From the NCBI RefSeq assembly GCF_021172065.1, contig NZ_CP087880.1, positions 4,316,583 to 4,380,582 on the forward strand: DNA of 64,000 nt. The letters are read 5' to 3'. The translations under genes and the position numbers were made by a program. The notes beneath the pieces were generated by a model that was not told where the DNA came from, searched no databases, and worked only from the letters and a program-made list of their open reading frames with translations. Shown piece by piece: positions 35,885 through 47,000 of the stretch (position 1 is the stretch's first letter; each line of letters begins with the position of its first letter). This DNA comes from Pseudocitrobacter corydidari (GTDB lineage Bacteria; Pseudomonadota; Gammaproteobacteria; Enterobacterales; Enterobacteriaceae).

Positions 35885-36859
35885 TTAGGCGATTTTTACC
35901 AGCGTACGGCCCTGCGCCTGATTGTTGATAATCGCTTCGGCAAATTGTGATGCCTTATCAAGGGTGATTTCCGTCGCACTTTGCGCGTAGAACGATTCTG
36001 GCAGATCTTTCACCAGACGCTCCCACGCGGCGGTACGGCGCGCAATCGGGGTCATTACTGAATCAACGCCCTGTAAGCGGACGTTGCGCAGAATAAACGG
36101 CATCACGGTGGTCGGCAGCGCGAAACCGCCTGCCAGGCCGCAGGCCGCCACGCAGCCGCCGTAGTTCATTTGCGCCAGCACTTTCGCCAGCACTTTATCG
36201 CCGACGGTATCGACGGCCCCGGCCCAGACCTGTTTTTCCAGTGGGCGTGTTTCTGCGAATTCATCACGCGGCAGAATTCGGTTGGCGCCCAGTTGGCGCA
36301 GATAATCGTGGGTGCTTTCACGGCCTGAAACAGCGGCCACCTGATAACCCAGTTTATGCAGCAGCGCGACCGCGGTGCTGCCTACGCCGCCGCTGGCACC
36401 GGTTACCACAATTTCACCGTCTTGCGGGCGAACGCCTGCGTCTTCCAGCGCCATTACGCACAGCATGGCGGTGAAACCGGCAGTGCCGATAATCATCGCT
36501 TTACGGCCATCGAGCCCATTTGGCATCGGCACCAGCCAGTCGCCTTTCACGCGCGCGCGCTCAGACAAACCGCCCCAATGATTTTCACCCACGCCCCAGC
36601 CGGTGAGCAGCACCTGTTGGCCGGGCTGGAAACGCGCGTCGTCGCTGGCGTGTACCGTACCGGCGAAATCAATGCCGGGCACCATAGGGAAGTTGCGGAT
36701 AATTTTGCCTTTCCCGGTGATCGCCAGCGCGTCTTTATAGTTCAGGCTGGACCACTGAATATCCACGGTGACATCCCCTTGCGGCAACAGGCTGTCGTCG
36801 ATGCGCTGTACCGATGCAAGGGTTTTTCCGTCCTGCTGTTCTAAGATTAATGCCTGCAT
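35885..36859 (-). CDS. acuI: Acrylyl-CoA reductase AcuI (YhdH)
   Basis: AcuI is an NADPH-dependent MDR-family oxidoreductase that reduces toxic acryloyl-CoA to propionyl-CoA in the cytoplasm. The protein is 324 residues. The N-terminal GroES-like domain has WSSLNYKDALAITGKGKI and PGIDFAGTV, and the Rossmann domain has VTGASGGVGSTAVALLHKLGY near residue 155. No zinc-ligand cysteines are present, as expected for the quinone-reductase branch. It is divergent from csrD. Confidence 0.95.
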   Translation of the reverse strand: MQALILEQQDGKTLASVQRIDDSLLPQGDVTVDIQWSSLNYKDALAITGKGKIIRNFPMVPGIDFAGTVHASDDARFQPGQQVLLTGWGVGENHWGGLSERARVKGDWLVPMPNGLDGRKAMIIGTAGFTAMLCVMALEDAGVRPQDGEIVVTGASGGVGSTAVALLHKLGYQVAAVSGRESTHDYLRQLGANRILPRDEFAETRPLEKQVWAGAVDTVGDKVLAKVLAQMNYGGCVAACGLAGGFALPTTVMPFILRNVRLQGVDSVMTPIARRTAAWERLVKDLPESFYAQSATEITLDKASQFAEAIINNQAQGRTLVKIA

Positions 36860-37077
36860 AACCCGTCCTCAATGGCTCGATGTTTGGTAAAATTTCTCTC
36901 AGAACTATACTCGCTACACACAATTCTATGTCGATTTGGCGCAATAAATTGCCAGAAACCCCTGATTTGGTAGTATGCCGGGTTCATTTGATATGTTAGT
37001 GCTCACTTTTGATGGAGCGGGCAGCCGGGGCCGGGCGATTTGTCGGGTGACGATTAACCAACGGAGTTAAATCAGGG

Positions 37078-39018
37078 ATGCGATTAACGACGAAATTTTC
37101 CGCTTTTTTTACGCTGCTGACCGGGTTGACTATCCTGGTGACGTTGATTGGCTCGTCGCTGAGTTTTTATAACGGCATTCAATATAAAGTGAAGAGCCGC
37201 GTTGAGGCCGTCGCCACGGTGCTGGATAATCGCCTGCTGACCACGCCTTTCGAGCAACTGGGGCCACAGCTTGATGAAATGCTGGCACCCGTGGATGTGG
37301 TGCGCGTCGATTTCCTCCAGGACGGGAAAAACGTCTACCATCATGCGCGTAAAAGCAGCTATCGTCCGGTGGGCAGCTATTACCGCTATCGCGAGCTGGT
37401 GATTGATTCGGTTAAGCATCCCGGCATGCAAATCAAGCTGGCCTACCAGGATCCGATGGCGAACTACTTCCGTTCGCTGATGACCACCCTGCCGCTGACG
37501 CTCACCATCGCCTTTATGGTATTGATAGTTTTTATCGCTGTGCGCTGGCTGCGTCGTCAACTGGCCGGGCAGGAACTGCTGGAATCGCGGGCCATTCGCA
37601 TTCTGAACGGCGAGCGCGGCGCGAAAGTGAAAGGCAACGTCCATGAATGGCCCGCCCGCACCAGTAGCGCGATGGACGTACTGCTGTCAGAAATTCAGTT
37701 TGCCGGTGAGCAGCGCAGCCGAATGGATACGCTGATTCGCGCCTATGCCGCGCAGGATAATAAAACCGGCCTCAGCAACCGTCTCTTCTTTGATAATCAA
37801 CTGGCGACGCTGCTGGACGATCAGGAAAACGTCGGCGCGCACGGCATCGTGATGATGATTCGTCTGCCGGACCTCGATTTATTGCGCGACCGCTGGGGCA
37901 ATGAAGCGGCTGAAGAGCACCTGTTTATGCTCATCAACCTGCTTTCCACCTTTATGATGCGTTATCCCGGCGCGTTACTGGCGCGATACCACCGCAGCGA
38001 CTTTACTGTATTGTTGCCGCATCGCACCCTGAAAGAAGCCGACAGTATCGCCGGGCAACTGCTCAAGGCGGCGGATGCGCTGCCGATAACCAAAATTCTC
38101 GACCGTGATGACATGATGCACATTGGCATCTGCGCCTGGCGTAGCGGGCAAACCAGCCAGCAGGTGATGGAGCACGCGGAAGCCGCCGTGCGCAACGCGG
38201 TGTTGCAGGGCAGCAATAGCTGGGCGATTTACGATGACTCGCTGCCGGAGAAAGGGCGCGGGAATGTGCGCTGGCGTACGCTTATCGAACAGATGTTACG
38301 ACGCGGCGGCCCGCGTCTGTATCAGAAACCGGCGGTTACGCTTAATGGCCGCGTGCATCACCGGGAGCTGATTTGCCGCATCTATGACGGCACTGAAGAG
38401 GTGATTGCCGCAGAGTATCTGCCGATGGTGCTGGAGTTCGGCCTGATGGAAGAGTACGACCGCTTGCAGATAAACCGCGTGCTGCCGTTCTTAAACTTCT
38501 GGCCGGAAGAAAACCTGGCGTTGCAGGTGTCGGTTGAGTCGCTCATTCGCCCGCGTTTTCAGCGCTGGCTGCGTGATTCTTTAATGCAATGCGAAAAATC
38601 GCAACGCAAACGGATTATTTTTGAACTTGCAGAGGCGGATGTTTGTCAACATATCAGCCGTTTGCAGCCCGTCGTGCGTTTAATTAACGCATTAGGGGCC
38701 AGGATCGCCGTTATTCAGGCGGGTTTAACCCTGGTGAGCACCAGTTGGATCAAGCAGCTTGAGGTTGAACTCATCAAGCTTGACCCAAGTCTGGTGCGCA
38801 ATATTGAGAAGCGGAGTCAAAACCAGTTGCTGGTGCAGAGCCTGGTTGAAGCCACGAAAGGCACAACCATGCAGGTTTTTGCGCCGGGCATCCGGAGCCG
38901 TAGTGAATGGCAGGTACTGACAGAGTGTGGCGTTTCCGGCGGGCAAGGTGATTTTTTTGCCGCCTCACAACCACTTGACACGAATGTGAAAAAATATTCG
39001 CAAAGATACTCTGTTTGA
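37078..39018 (+). CDS. csrD: RNase E specificity factor CsrD
   Basis: CsrD triggers RNase E decay of the CsrB/CsrC small RNAs and so frees CsrA. The protein is 646 residues, as in E. coli. Two N-terminal transmembrane segments flank a periplasmic region (residues 10-30 and 140-158) and are followed by HAMP-like, degenerate GGDEF and degenerate EAL domains. The GGDEF motif is replaced by HRSDF and EAL by ELI (HRELICRI), so it should neither make nor break cyclic-di-GMP. It lies directly upstream of mreB. Confidence 0.95.
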   Translation: MRLTTKFSAFFTLLTGLTILVTLIGSSLSFYNGIQYKVKSRVEAVATVLDNRLLTTPFEQLGPQLDEMLAPVDVVRVDFLQDGKNVYHHARKSSYRPVGSYYRYRELVIDSVKHPGMQIKLAYQDPMANYFRSLMTTLPLTLTIAFMVLIVFIAVRWLRRQLAGQELLESRAIRILNGERGAKVKGNVHEWPARTSSAMDVLLSEIQFAGEQRSRMDTLIRAYAAQDNKTGLSNRLFFDNQLATLLDDQENVGAHGIVMMIRLPDLDLLRDRWGNEAAEEHLFMLINLLSTFMMRYPGALLARYHRSDFTVLLPHRTLKEADSIAGQLLKAADALPITKILDRDDMMHIGICAWRSGQTSQQVMEHAEAAVRNAVLQGSNSWAIYDDSLPEKGRGNVRWRTLIEQMLRRGGPRLYQKPAVTLNGRVHHRELICRIYDGTEEVIAAEYLPMVLEFGLMEEYDRLQINRVLPFLNFWPEENLALQVSVESLIRPRFQRWLRDSLMQCEKSQRKRIIFELAEADVCQHISRLQPVVRLINALGARIAVIQAGLTLVSTSWIKQLEVELIKLDPSLVRNIEKRSQNQLLVQSLVEATKGTTMQVFAPGIRSRSEWQVLTECGVSGGQGDFFAASQPLDTNVKKYSQRYSV

Positions 39019-39325
39019 CCTGCTGTTTAGCGTGTTTATCACGTAGAATAATGCGCGCGGTTTATTCGGGGGTGTGCGTGTCTGCTCGCCGGGTATATGT
39101 CGCATCATGCAAGTCGACGACCTTTGAAACAGGTTGCAAGTCCAGATTGGGATACGGTTAATGACGCCCGACGCTGATGGAGCCAGGTTGGATTTGTAAC
39201 AGAGGAAACGAACTGCACTAATTTTCACCGTTGCAGATGATTTTTGCGCCTTGTCGCTGCTGCGTGTGGTTGGTAAAGTAAGCGGATTTTGTTTTCCGCC
39301 CCAGCTTTCAGGATTATCCCTTAGT
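39019..39325 (+). other. Intergenic region upstream of mreB
   Basis: This 307-base stretch separates csrD from mreB and must hold the mreB promoters. A TAGAATAATGCGCGCGG sequence near 39045 could be an extended -10 with GC-rich discriminator. AGGA lies 12 bases before the mreB ATG. No small gene is supported; an in-frame ATG upstream of mreB (39251) lacks a ribosome site. Confidence 0.5.
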
Positions 39326-40369
39326 ATGTTGAAAAAATTTCGTGGCATGTTTTCCAATGACCTGTCCATTGACCTGGGTACTGCGAATACCCTGATTTAC
39401 GTAAAAGGACAAGGCATCGTATTGAATGAGCCTTCCGTGGTGGCCATTCGTCAGGATCGTGCTGGTTCTCCGAAAAGCGTCGCTGCCGTTGGTCATGACG
39501 CCAAACAGATGCTGGGTCGTACGCCTGGCAACATCGCAGCCATCCGTCCGATGAAAGACGGCGTTATCGCTGACTTCTTCGTTACCGAAAAAATGTTGCA
39601 GCACTTTATTAAACAAGTGCACAGCAACAGCTTCATGCGTCCGAGCCCGCGCGTACTGGTTTGTGTGCCGGTTGGCGCAACGCAGGTTGAGCGTCGTGCG
39701 ATTCGTGAATCCGCACAGGGCGCAGGCGCGCGTGAAGTGTTCCTGATTGAAGAACCGATGGCTGCGGCAATCGGCGCAGGCCTGCCGGTTTCCGAAGCGA
39801 CTGGCTCTATGGTGGTTGATATCGGTGGTGGTACCACTGAAGTGGCGGTTATCTCCCTGAACGGCGTGGTTTACTCCTCTTCCGTACGTATCGGCGGCGA
39901 CCGTTTCGATGAAGCTATCATCAACTACGTGCGTCGTAACTACGGCTCTCTGATCGGTGAAGCGACCGCAGAGCGCATCAAGCACGAAATTGGCTCCGCT
40001 TACCCGGGCGACGAAGTGCGTGAAATCGAAGTACGTGGCCGTAACCTGGCTGAAGGCGTACCGCGCGGTTTCACCCTGAACTCCAACGAAATCCTCGAAG
40101 CGCTGCAAGAGCCGCTGACCGGTATCGTAAGCGCCGTCATGGTTGCACTGGAACAGTGCCCGCCGGAACTGGCGTCCGACATCTCCGAACGCGGTATGGT
40201 TCTGACCGGTGGTGGTGCGCTGCTGCGTAACCTTGACCGCCTGTTAATGGAAGAAACGGGCATTCCTGTCGTTGTTGCTGAAGATCCGCTGACCTGTGTG
40301 GCGCGGGGTGGCGGCAAAGCGCTGGAAATGATCGATATGCACGGCGGCGACTTGTTTAGCGAAGAGTAG
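39326..40369 (+). CDS. mreB: Rod-shape actin homologue MreB
   Basis: MreB forms membrane-bound filaments that guide the elongasome. The protein is 347 residues and the chosen start gives [26 protein letters not shown], which matches E. coli MreB essentially residue for residue. The actin-fold ATP motifs are present: [10 protein letters not shown] (phosphate 1), [13 protein letters not shown] (phosphate 2) and [12 protein letters not shown] (adenosine). The N-terminal amphipathic membrane anchor is retained. It heads the mreBCD cluster. Confidence 0.98.
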
Positions 40370-40383
40370 TCAGCCTGAGTCCG

Positions 40384-40403
40384 GGGTAGCTTTCGGGCTA
40401 CCC
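40384..40403 (+). terminator. Hairpin between mreB and mreC (possible attenuator)
   Basis: GGGTAGC, six bases and GCTACCC form a seven-pair stem followed by TTGATTTT. The T-tract is short and interrupted, so read-through into mreC is expected. It could set the excess of MreB over MreC and MreD. Confidence 0.55.
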
Positions 40404-40436
40404 TTGATTTTACTGACACGAGAATACGCATAGCCT

Positions 40437-41453
40437 ATGAAGCCCATTTTTAGCCGTGGCCCGTCGCTACAGATTCGCCTTATCCTGGCGGTTCTGATCG
40501 CGCTTGGCGTTATCATCGCCGACAGCCGCCTCGGTACGTTCAGTCAAATCCGAACGTACATGGATACCGCCGTCAGTCCTTTCTATTTTGTCTCCAATGG
40601 TCCTCGTGAATTACTCGACAGCGTGTCGCAAACGCTGGCCTCGCGTGACCAACTCGAACTTGAAAACCGGGCACTTCGCCAGGAACTGCTGCTGAAAAAC
40701 AGCGACCTGCTGATGCTGGGTCAGTACAAACAAGAGAACGCCCGTTTACGTGAATTGCTGGGTTCGCCGCTGCGTCAGGATGAGCAGAAAATGGTGACGC
40801 AGGTGATCTCCACCGTTAACGATCCTTACAGCGATCAGGTGGTTATCGACAAAGGCAGCGTCAATGGCGTCTATGAAGGCCAGCCGGTCATCAGCGATAA
40901 AGGCGTAGTCGGTCAGGTGGTGGCCGTCGCCAAACTGACCAGCCGCGTCCTGTTGATTTGTGATGCCACGCATGCGCTACCGATTCAGGTGCTGCGTAAC
41001 GACATCCGCGTGATTGCCGCCGGTAACGGCTGCACCGACGATCTCCAGCTTGAACACCTGCCAGCCAACACGGATATCCGCGTCGGCGACGTGCTGGTGA
41101 CATCTGGTCTGGGCGGTCGTTTCCCGGAAGGATACCCGGTGGCGGTAGTTTCTTCCGTTAAGCTCGATACACAGCGTGCGTACACCGTGATTCAGGCGCG
41201 TCCAACCGCCGGCTTGCAGCGTCTGCGCTATCTGCTGCTGCTGTGGGGCGCCGATCGTAACGGTGCGAACCCGATGACGCCGGAAGATGTGCATCGCGTG
41301 GCTAACGAACGTCTGATGCAGATGATGCCGCAGGTGTTGCCATCCCCGGACTCCATGGGGCCGCCAACGCCGGTTCCTGCGCCTGCCACGGGCCTTGCAA
41401 CCTCGCCCACGGAAACCCAGCCCACTGAACTCTCCCCTCAGGGAGGGCCATAG
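40437..41453 (+). CDS. mreC: Rod-shape protein MreC
   Basis: MreC is a bitopic inner-membrane protein that links MreB to PBP2 and RodA. The protein is 338 residues, shorter than the 367 of E. coli because the Pro/Thr-rich C-terminal tail is reduced. An N-terminal transmembrane segment (LILAVLIALGVIIAD, near residue 20) is followed by a coiled coil (QLELENRALRQELLLKNSD) and the two beta-barrel domains (VISTVNDPYSDQVVIDKGSVNGVYEGQPVIS; DVLVTSGLGGRFPEGYPV). The stop shares one base with the mreD start. Confidence 0.95.
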   Translation: MKPIFSRGPSLQIRLILAVLIALGVIIADSRLGTFSQIRTYMDTAVSPFYFVSNGPRELLDSVSQTLASRDQLELENRALRQELLLKNSDLLMLGQYKQENARLRELLGSPLRQDEQKMVTQVISTVNDPYSDQVVIDKGSVNGVYEGQPVISDKGVVGQVVAVAKLTSRVLLICDATHALPIQVLRNDIRVIAAGNGCTDDLQLEHLPANTDIRVGDVLVTSGLGGRFPEGYPVAVVSSVKLDTQRAYTVIQARPTAGLQRLRYLLLLWGADRNGANPMTPEDVHRVANERLMQMMPQVLPSPDSMGPPTPVPAPATGLATSPTETQPTELSPQGGP

Positions 41454-41941
41454 TGGCAAGTTACCGTAGCCAGGGACGCTGGGTAATCTGGCTCTCGTTT
41501 CTTATCGCACTGCTGCTGCAAGTTATGCCCTGGCCGGACAACATTATTGTTTTCCGGCCCAACTGGGTTCTGCTCATTCTGCTTTACTGGTCACTGGCGC
41601 TGCCGCATCGGGTGAATGTCGGTACGGGTTTTGTGATGGGCGCGATTCTGGATCTCATCAGCGGTTCAACGCTCGGCGTGCGCGCGCTGTCGTTGAGTAT
41701 CGTGGCGTATCTGGTGGTGCTCAAGTATCAGCTGTTTCGTAATCTGGCGCTCTGGCAGCAGGCGCTGGTCGTCATTCTGTTATCGCTTGCCACGGATATT
41801 ATTGTTTTCTGGTCAGAGTTTTTAGTGATCAACGTCTCTTTCCGACCGGAAGTGTTCTGGAGTAGTGTAGTCAATGGCGTACTCTGGCCGTGGATCTTCC
41901 TCCTGATGCGCAAAGTTCGTCAGCAATTCGCCGTGCAATAA
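41453..41941 (+). CDS. mreD: Rod-shape protein MreD
   Basis: MreD is a polytopic inner-membrane component of the elongasome that balances MreC in activating PBP2. The protein is 162 residues with about five transmembrane segments (VIWLSFLIALLLQVMPW; WVLLILLYWSLAL; GFVMGAILDLISGS; ALVVILLSLATDIIVFW). The start is GTG, coupled to the mreC stop. The GxxxGxxxD-like GAILDLISGSTLG segment is typical of the family. Confidence 0.95.
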   Translation: MASYRSQGRWVIWLSFLIALLLQVMPWPDNIIVFRPNWVLLILLYWSLALPHRVNVGTGFVMGAILDLISGSTLGVRALSLSIVAYLVVLKYQLFRNLALWQQALVVILLSLATDIIVFWSEFLVINVSFRPEVFWSSVVNGVLWPWIFLLMRKVRQQFAVQ

Positions 41942-41949
41942 AGGTCGTT

Positions 41950-42540
41950 ATGAAAATTTATCTCGCTTCAGGCTCCCCGCGTCGCCAGGAACTGCTCACC
42001 CAACTGGGTGTGGCGTTTGAAAAAATCGTTCCAGGCATTGAAGAGCAGCGCCGTCCGCAGGAAAGCGCGCAGCAATACGTGACGCGCCTGGCGCGAGAAA
42101 AAGCACAGGCCGGGGTAGCGATGGTGAATGAAGACCTCCCGGTTCTGGGCGCGGATACTATAGTTATCCTCAATGGCGAAGTGCTGGAGAAACCGCGTGA
42201 TGCCGCCCATGCGGCAGAGATGCTGGGCAAGCTTTCAGGGGAAACGCATCAGGTGATGACTGCCATCGCGCTGGCAGACCGCCAAAACACGCTCGACGCG
42301 CTGGTGGTCACCGATGTGACGTTCAGAGTACTTTCCGAACACGATATCGCAGGCTACGTTGCCAGCGGTGAACCTTTAGATAAAGCAGGTGCATACGGTA
42401 TTCAAGGGTTGGGTGGCTGTTTTGTCAGGAAGATAAATGGCAGCTATCACGCCGTAGTCGGCTTACCGCTGGTGGAAACGTATGAGTTGCTCAGTAACTT
42501 TAACTCACTACGTGAGGAAAGGGATAAACATGACGGCTGA
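41950..42540 (+). CDS. yhdE: Maf-type nucleotide pyrophosphatase YhdE
   Basis: YhdE hydrolyses non-canonical or excess pyrimidine nucleoside triphosphates such as dTTP and UTP to monophosphates. The chosen ATG gives 196 residues starting MKIYLASGSPRRQELLTQLG; the upstream in-frame start lies within mreD and lacks support. The Maf signature SGSPRR, the VLGADTIV segment near residue 68 and GAYGIQGLGG complete the active site. It ends inside the rng start region. Confidence 0.94.
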   Translation: MKIYLASGSPRRQELLTQLGVAFEKIVPGIEEQRRPQESAQQYVTRLAREKAQAGVAMVNEDLPVLGADTIVILNGEVLEKPRDAAHAAEMLGKLSGETHQVMTAIALADRQNTLDALVVTDVTFRVLSEHDIAGYVASGEPLDKAGAYGIQGLGGCFVRKINGSYHAVVGLPLVETYELLSNFNSLREERDKHDG

Positions 42541-43999
42541 ATTATTAGTAAATGTGACGCCATCCGAAACGCGTGTGGCGTATATCGATGGCGGCATTTT
42601 GCAGGAAATTCATATTGAGCGTGAAGCGCGACGCGGAATAGTAGGCAATATCTACAAGGGTCGTGTCAGTCGGGTATTGCCAGGGATGCAGGCGGCATTT
42701 GTAGATATTGGTCTGGATAAGGCCGCATTCCTTCACGCCTCCGATATCATGCCGCACACCGAGTGCGTGGCGGGCGAGGAACAAAAACAGTTCACCGTGC
42801 GCGACATCTCTGAGCTGGTGCGTCAGGGGCAGGACCTCATGGTGCAGGTGGTGAAAGATCCGCTCGGCACCAAAGGCGCACGTCTGACGACCGATATCAC
42901 ACTCCCTTCCCGTTATCTGGTCTTTATGCCTGGCGCGTCCCACGTCGGCGTCTCCCAACGTATTGAAAGTGAAGCTGAACGCGAACGCCTGAAAAAGGTG
43001 GTGGCGGAATACTGCGACGAGCAGGGCGGTTTCATCATTCGTACGGCGGCAGAGGGCGTGTGTGAAGAGGATTTAGCCTCTGACGCTGCGTACCTCAAGC
43101 GCGTGTGGACCAAAGTGATGGAGCGTAAAAAACGCCATCAGACGCGTTATCAGATGTACGGTGAACTGGCGCTGGCGCAGCGTGTGCTGCGTGATTTCGC
43201 CGATGCCCAGCTTGACCGCATTCGCGTTGATTCGCGTCTGACCTATGAAGCGCTGCTGGAATTTACCGCCGAATACATCCCGGAAATGACCAGTAAGCTG
43301 GAGCACTACACCGGCCATCAGCCGATCTTCGATCTCTTTGACGTCGAAAATGAAATTCAGCGCGCGCTGGAACGTAAAGTTGAACTGAAATCGGGCGGCT
43401 ACCTGATTATCGATCAGACCGAAGCGATGACCACGGTGGATATCAACACCGGAGCGTTTGTCGGCCACCGGAATCTCGACGACACTATCTTCAATACCAA
43501 CATTGAAGCGACCCAGGCTATCGCGCGCCAGCTGCGCCTGCGTAATCTGGGCGGCATTATCATCATCGACTTTATCGATATGAATAATGAAGATCACCGC
43601 CGTCGCGTGCTGCACTCGCTGGAGCAGGCGCTGAGCAAAGATCGCGTGAAAACCAGTATCAACGGTTTCTCTCAGCTTGGGCTGGTGGAGATGACCCGTA
43701 AGCGCACCCGCGAAAGCGTGGAGCACGTGCTGTGCAATCAATGTCCGACCTGCCACGGGCGCGGAACGGTGAAAACCGTTGAGACGGTATGCTATGAAAT
43801 TATGCGTGAAATTGTGCGCGTGCATCATGCGTATGATTCCGATCGCTTCCTGGTGTATGCATCCCCGTCGGTGGCGGAAACCCTGAAGGGCGATGAGTCG
43901 CATGCGCTGGCGGAAGTTGAAATCTTCGTCGGCAAGCAGGTAAAAGTACAAATCGAACCGCTCTACAATCCAGAGCAGTTTGATGTGGTCATGATGTAA
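42530..43999 (+). CDS. rng: Ribonuclease G
   Basis: RNase G trims the 5' end of 16S rRNA and degrades some mRNAs. The chosen start gives 489 residues (MTAELLVNVTPSETRVAYIDGG), the E. coli length, and overlaps yhdE by 11 bases. The S1 domain occupies residues 35-125, the 5'-sensor and RNase-H-like regions follow, and DIGGIIII-type segments surround the catalytic aspartates (TTVDINTG; IIIIDFIDM). The zinc link NQCPTCHGRGT joins the protomers. The long C-terminal scaffold of RNase E is absent, as expected. Confidence 0.97.
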   Translation: MTAELLVNVTPSETRVAYIDGGILQEIHIEREARRGIVGNIYKGRVSRVLPGMQAAFVDIGLDKAAFLHASDIMPHTECVAGEEQKQFTVRDISELVRQGQDLMVQVVKDPLGTKGARLTTDITLPSRYLVFMPGASHVGVSQRIESEAERERLKKVVAEYCDEQGGFIIRTAAEGVCEEDLASDAAYLKRVWTKVMERKKRHQTRYQMYGELALAQRVLRDFADAQLDRIRVDSRLTYEALLEFTAEYIPEMTSKLEHYTGHQPIFDLFDVENEIQRALERKVELKSGGYLIIDQTEAMTTVDINTGAFVGHRNLDDTIFNTNIEATQAIARQLRLRNLGGIIIIDFIDMNNEDHRRRVLHSLEQALSKDRVKTSINGFSQLGLVEMTRKRTRESVEHVLCNQCPTCHGRGTVKTVETVCYEIMREIVRVHHAYDSDRFLVYASPSVAETLKGDESHALAEVEIFVGKQVKVQIEPLYNPEQFDVVMM

Positions 44000-44028
44000 A
44001 GCAGCCTGCCAGGCACAAGGAGAGAAGC

Positions 44029-47000
44029 GTGAGGCGATTGCCGGGGATATTACTGCTCACCGTGGCAACATTGATTGTCATTGCTGCGCTGCTGGTGAGC
44101 GGCCTGCGCCTCGTGCTGCCGCATCTGAATGAGTGGCGCCCGCAAATCCTCGCAAAAATCTCTTCGGCGGTGGGGCAGCCGGTGGAAGCCTCGAAAATTC
44201 AGGCCAGCTGGGAAAACTTCGGTCCTACTCTTGAAGTACGCGACATTAAAGCCGGGCTGGATAACGACGGCGGCGAGATGTCGATTAAACGCGTCTCGCT
44301 GGCGCTGGACGTCTGGCAAAGCCTGCTGCACATGCGCTGGCAGTTCCGCGATCTCACCTTCTGGCAGCTCAACATTCACACCAACTCGCCGCTGCAAAGC
44401 AATGACAGCAGCGGCAGCATGGAAGGCGATCGCATCGGCGACCTCTTCCTGCGCCAGTTTGACCAGTTCACCCTGCGCGACAGCCACCTGAGCTTCCTGA
44501 CCCTTTCCGGCCAGCGGGCCGAGCTGGCGATCCCGCAGCTGACCTGGCTGAACGGTAAAAATCGTCACCGCGCGGAAGGCGAGCTGAGCCTGACCAGCCT
44601 CACCGGGCAGCACGGGGTGATGAAAGTGCGTATGGATCTGCGTGATGAGAACGGTCTGCTGAACAAAGGTAAGCTGTGGCTCCAGGCAGATGACATCGAC
44701 GTTAAACCCTGGCTTGGCAAATGGATGCAGGACAACATTGCGCTCACCAGCGCGCGCTTTAGTCTGGAAGCCTGGGCGTCTGTCGATAAAGGCGAAATCT
44801 CAAGCGGTGATGTCTGGCTGAAAAAGGGCGGCGCGACGTGGAAGGGTGATAAAGATGATCACCAGCTCGCCGTGGATAACCTGACGGCGCACCTCTCGCG
44901 TGAAAAAGCTGGTTGGGAATTCCGCATTCCCGATACGCGCATTACCATGGATGGCACACCATGGCCGCGCGGTGCGCTGGCGCTGGCGTGGATCCCCGAG
45001 CAGGAAGTGGGCGGCAAAAACAGCGTGCGCAGCGATGAACTGCGCATTCGTGCCAGCCATCTTTCCCTTGCCGGGCTCAACGGCCTGTTACCGATTGCTG
45101 ACAAACTCTCCCCGACGCTTGGCGAAATCTGGCGCACCACGCAGCCGAACGGCACGATTGACTCGTTGGGGCTCGATATTCCGCTTCAGGCCACGGAGCA
45201 AACCCGTTTTCAGGCTACGTGGAATGATTTAGCGTGGAAGCAGTGGAAGCTACTGCCCGGCGCGGAGAATGTTTCTGGCGAGCTGTCCGGTAGCGTTGAA
45301 AACGGCGCATTGAAAGTGAATATGCAGCAGGCGACGATGCCGTATGAAACGGTCTTCCGCGCACCGCTGGAAATAGCCAAAGGCACCGCCACGCTCAACT
45401 GGCTGAATAACGACAAAGGCTTCATGCTGGATGGTCGTCATATCGATGTCGAAGCCAAAGCCGTCCGCGCCGCAGGTGGTTTCCGTTACCTGCAGCCGAA
45501 AGACGATCAGCCCTGGCTGGGCATTCTGGCGGGTATCAGCACCGACGATGGCGGCCAGGCCTGGCGCTATTTCCCGGAAAATTTGATGGGCAAAGAGCTG
45601 GTCGATTACCTGAGCGGTGCGATCAAAGGCGGTCAGGCTGATAACGCGACGCTGGTGTATGGCGGCAATCCGCATCTCTTCCCGTACAAGCATAACGAAG
45701 GGCAGTTTGAAGTGTCGGTGCCGCTGCGCAATGCCACCTTTGCCTTCCAGCCTGACTGGCCCGCGCTGACCGACCTCGACATTCATCTCGACTTCCTCAA
45801 CGATGGCTTGTGGATGAAGGCCGACAAAGTGGCACTGGGCGGCGTCACGGCGACTAACCTTAACGCCATGATCCCGGACTACGCCAAAGAGAAGCTGCTG
45901 ATTGATGCCGACATCAACGGGCCGGGTAAGGCGGTTGGGCCGTATTTCAATGAAACACCGCTGAAAGAATCGTTAGGCGCGACGCTGGATGAACTCCAGC
46001 TTGATGGGAATGTGAGCGCTCGCTTACAACTTGATATCCCCCTCAATGGCGAACTGGTGCATGCGACTGGCGATGTGGCGCTCAATAACAACAGCCTGTT
46101 TATCAAACCGCTCGACAGCACGTTGCAGAACCTGAGCGGCAAATTTAGCTTTTCCAACGGCGATTTGCAGAGCCAGCCGATGACCGCGACCTGGTTTAAT
46201 CAGCCGCTGAAGGTGGATTTCAACACCCGTGAAGGCGAGAAATCGTACCAGGTTGGCGTCAATATGGACGCCAACTGGCAACCGTCGCGCACGGGCGTGC
46301 TGCCGAAAGCTATCAACGACGAAATCAGCGGCAGCGTGCCGTGGCAGGGGAAAGTCGCTATTGAGCTGCCGTATCGCGGTAGCCCCACGTACAAAGTGGG
46401 CGTCACCGCTGACCTGAAAAATGTGAGTAGTCACTTACCTGCGCCGGTCGATAAAGCTGCCGGTGAGCCGCTCCCGGTGAAAATTGACGTTGATGGCAAC
46501 CTGAAAAGTTTCGATTTAACCGGCAAAGTGGGAAGTAATAATCATCTCAATAGCCGTTGGTTGCTTAACCAGAAACTGACGCTGGATCGCGCGATCTGGG
46601 CAAGCGACAGCCGTACTAATCCGCCGTTGCCGCAGCAGCAGGGCGTTGAGCTGAATCTACCGCCGATGGATGGCGCACAGTGGCTGGCGCTGTTCCAGCA
46701 GGGCGCAGCCAGTGATGCGAGCTCTGCCGCCGTCTTCCCGAAACAGGTCACCCTGCGCACGCCGTCGCTGACCTTAGGCGGGCAGCAGTGGAATAACCTG
46801 AGCATCGTTTCGCAGCCGTCGGCGCAGGGCACCAAAGTTGACGCGCAGGGCCGCGAAGTGAATGCCACGCTGACCATGCACGACAATGCACCGTGGCAGG
46901 CGGCGATTCGCTATCTGTATTACAACCCGTCATCGACGCCGCTGACGCAGGCATCGGCACCTTCGACAGGCCCTCTTACCCGTAATCGCCTCGATTTCAG

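Noticed and set aside
37078..39018. Active diguanylate cyclase/phosphodiesterase
   Set aside because: GGDEF is replaced by HRSDF and EAL by ELI; this is CsrD, which lacks both activities.
43073..43951. Antisense reading frame (292 residues) over rng
   Set aside because: It is a codon-bias shadow of RNase G with no start signal or domain.
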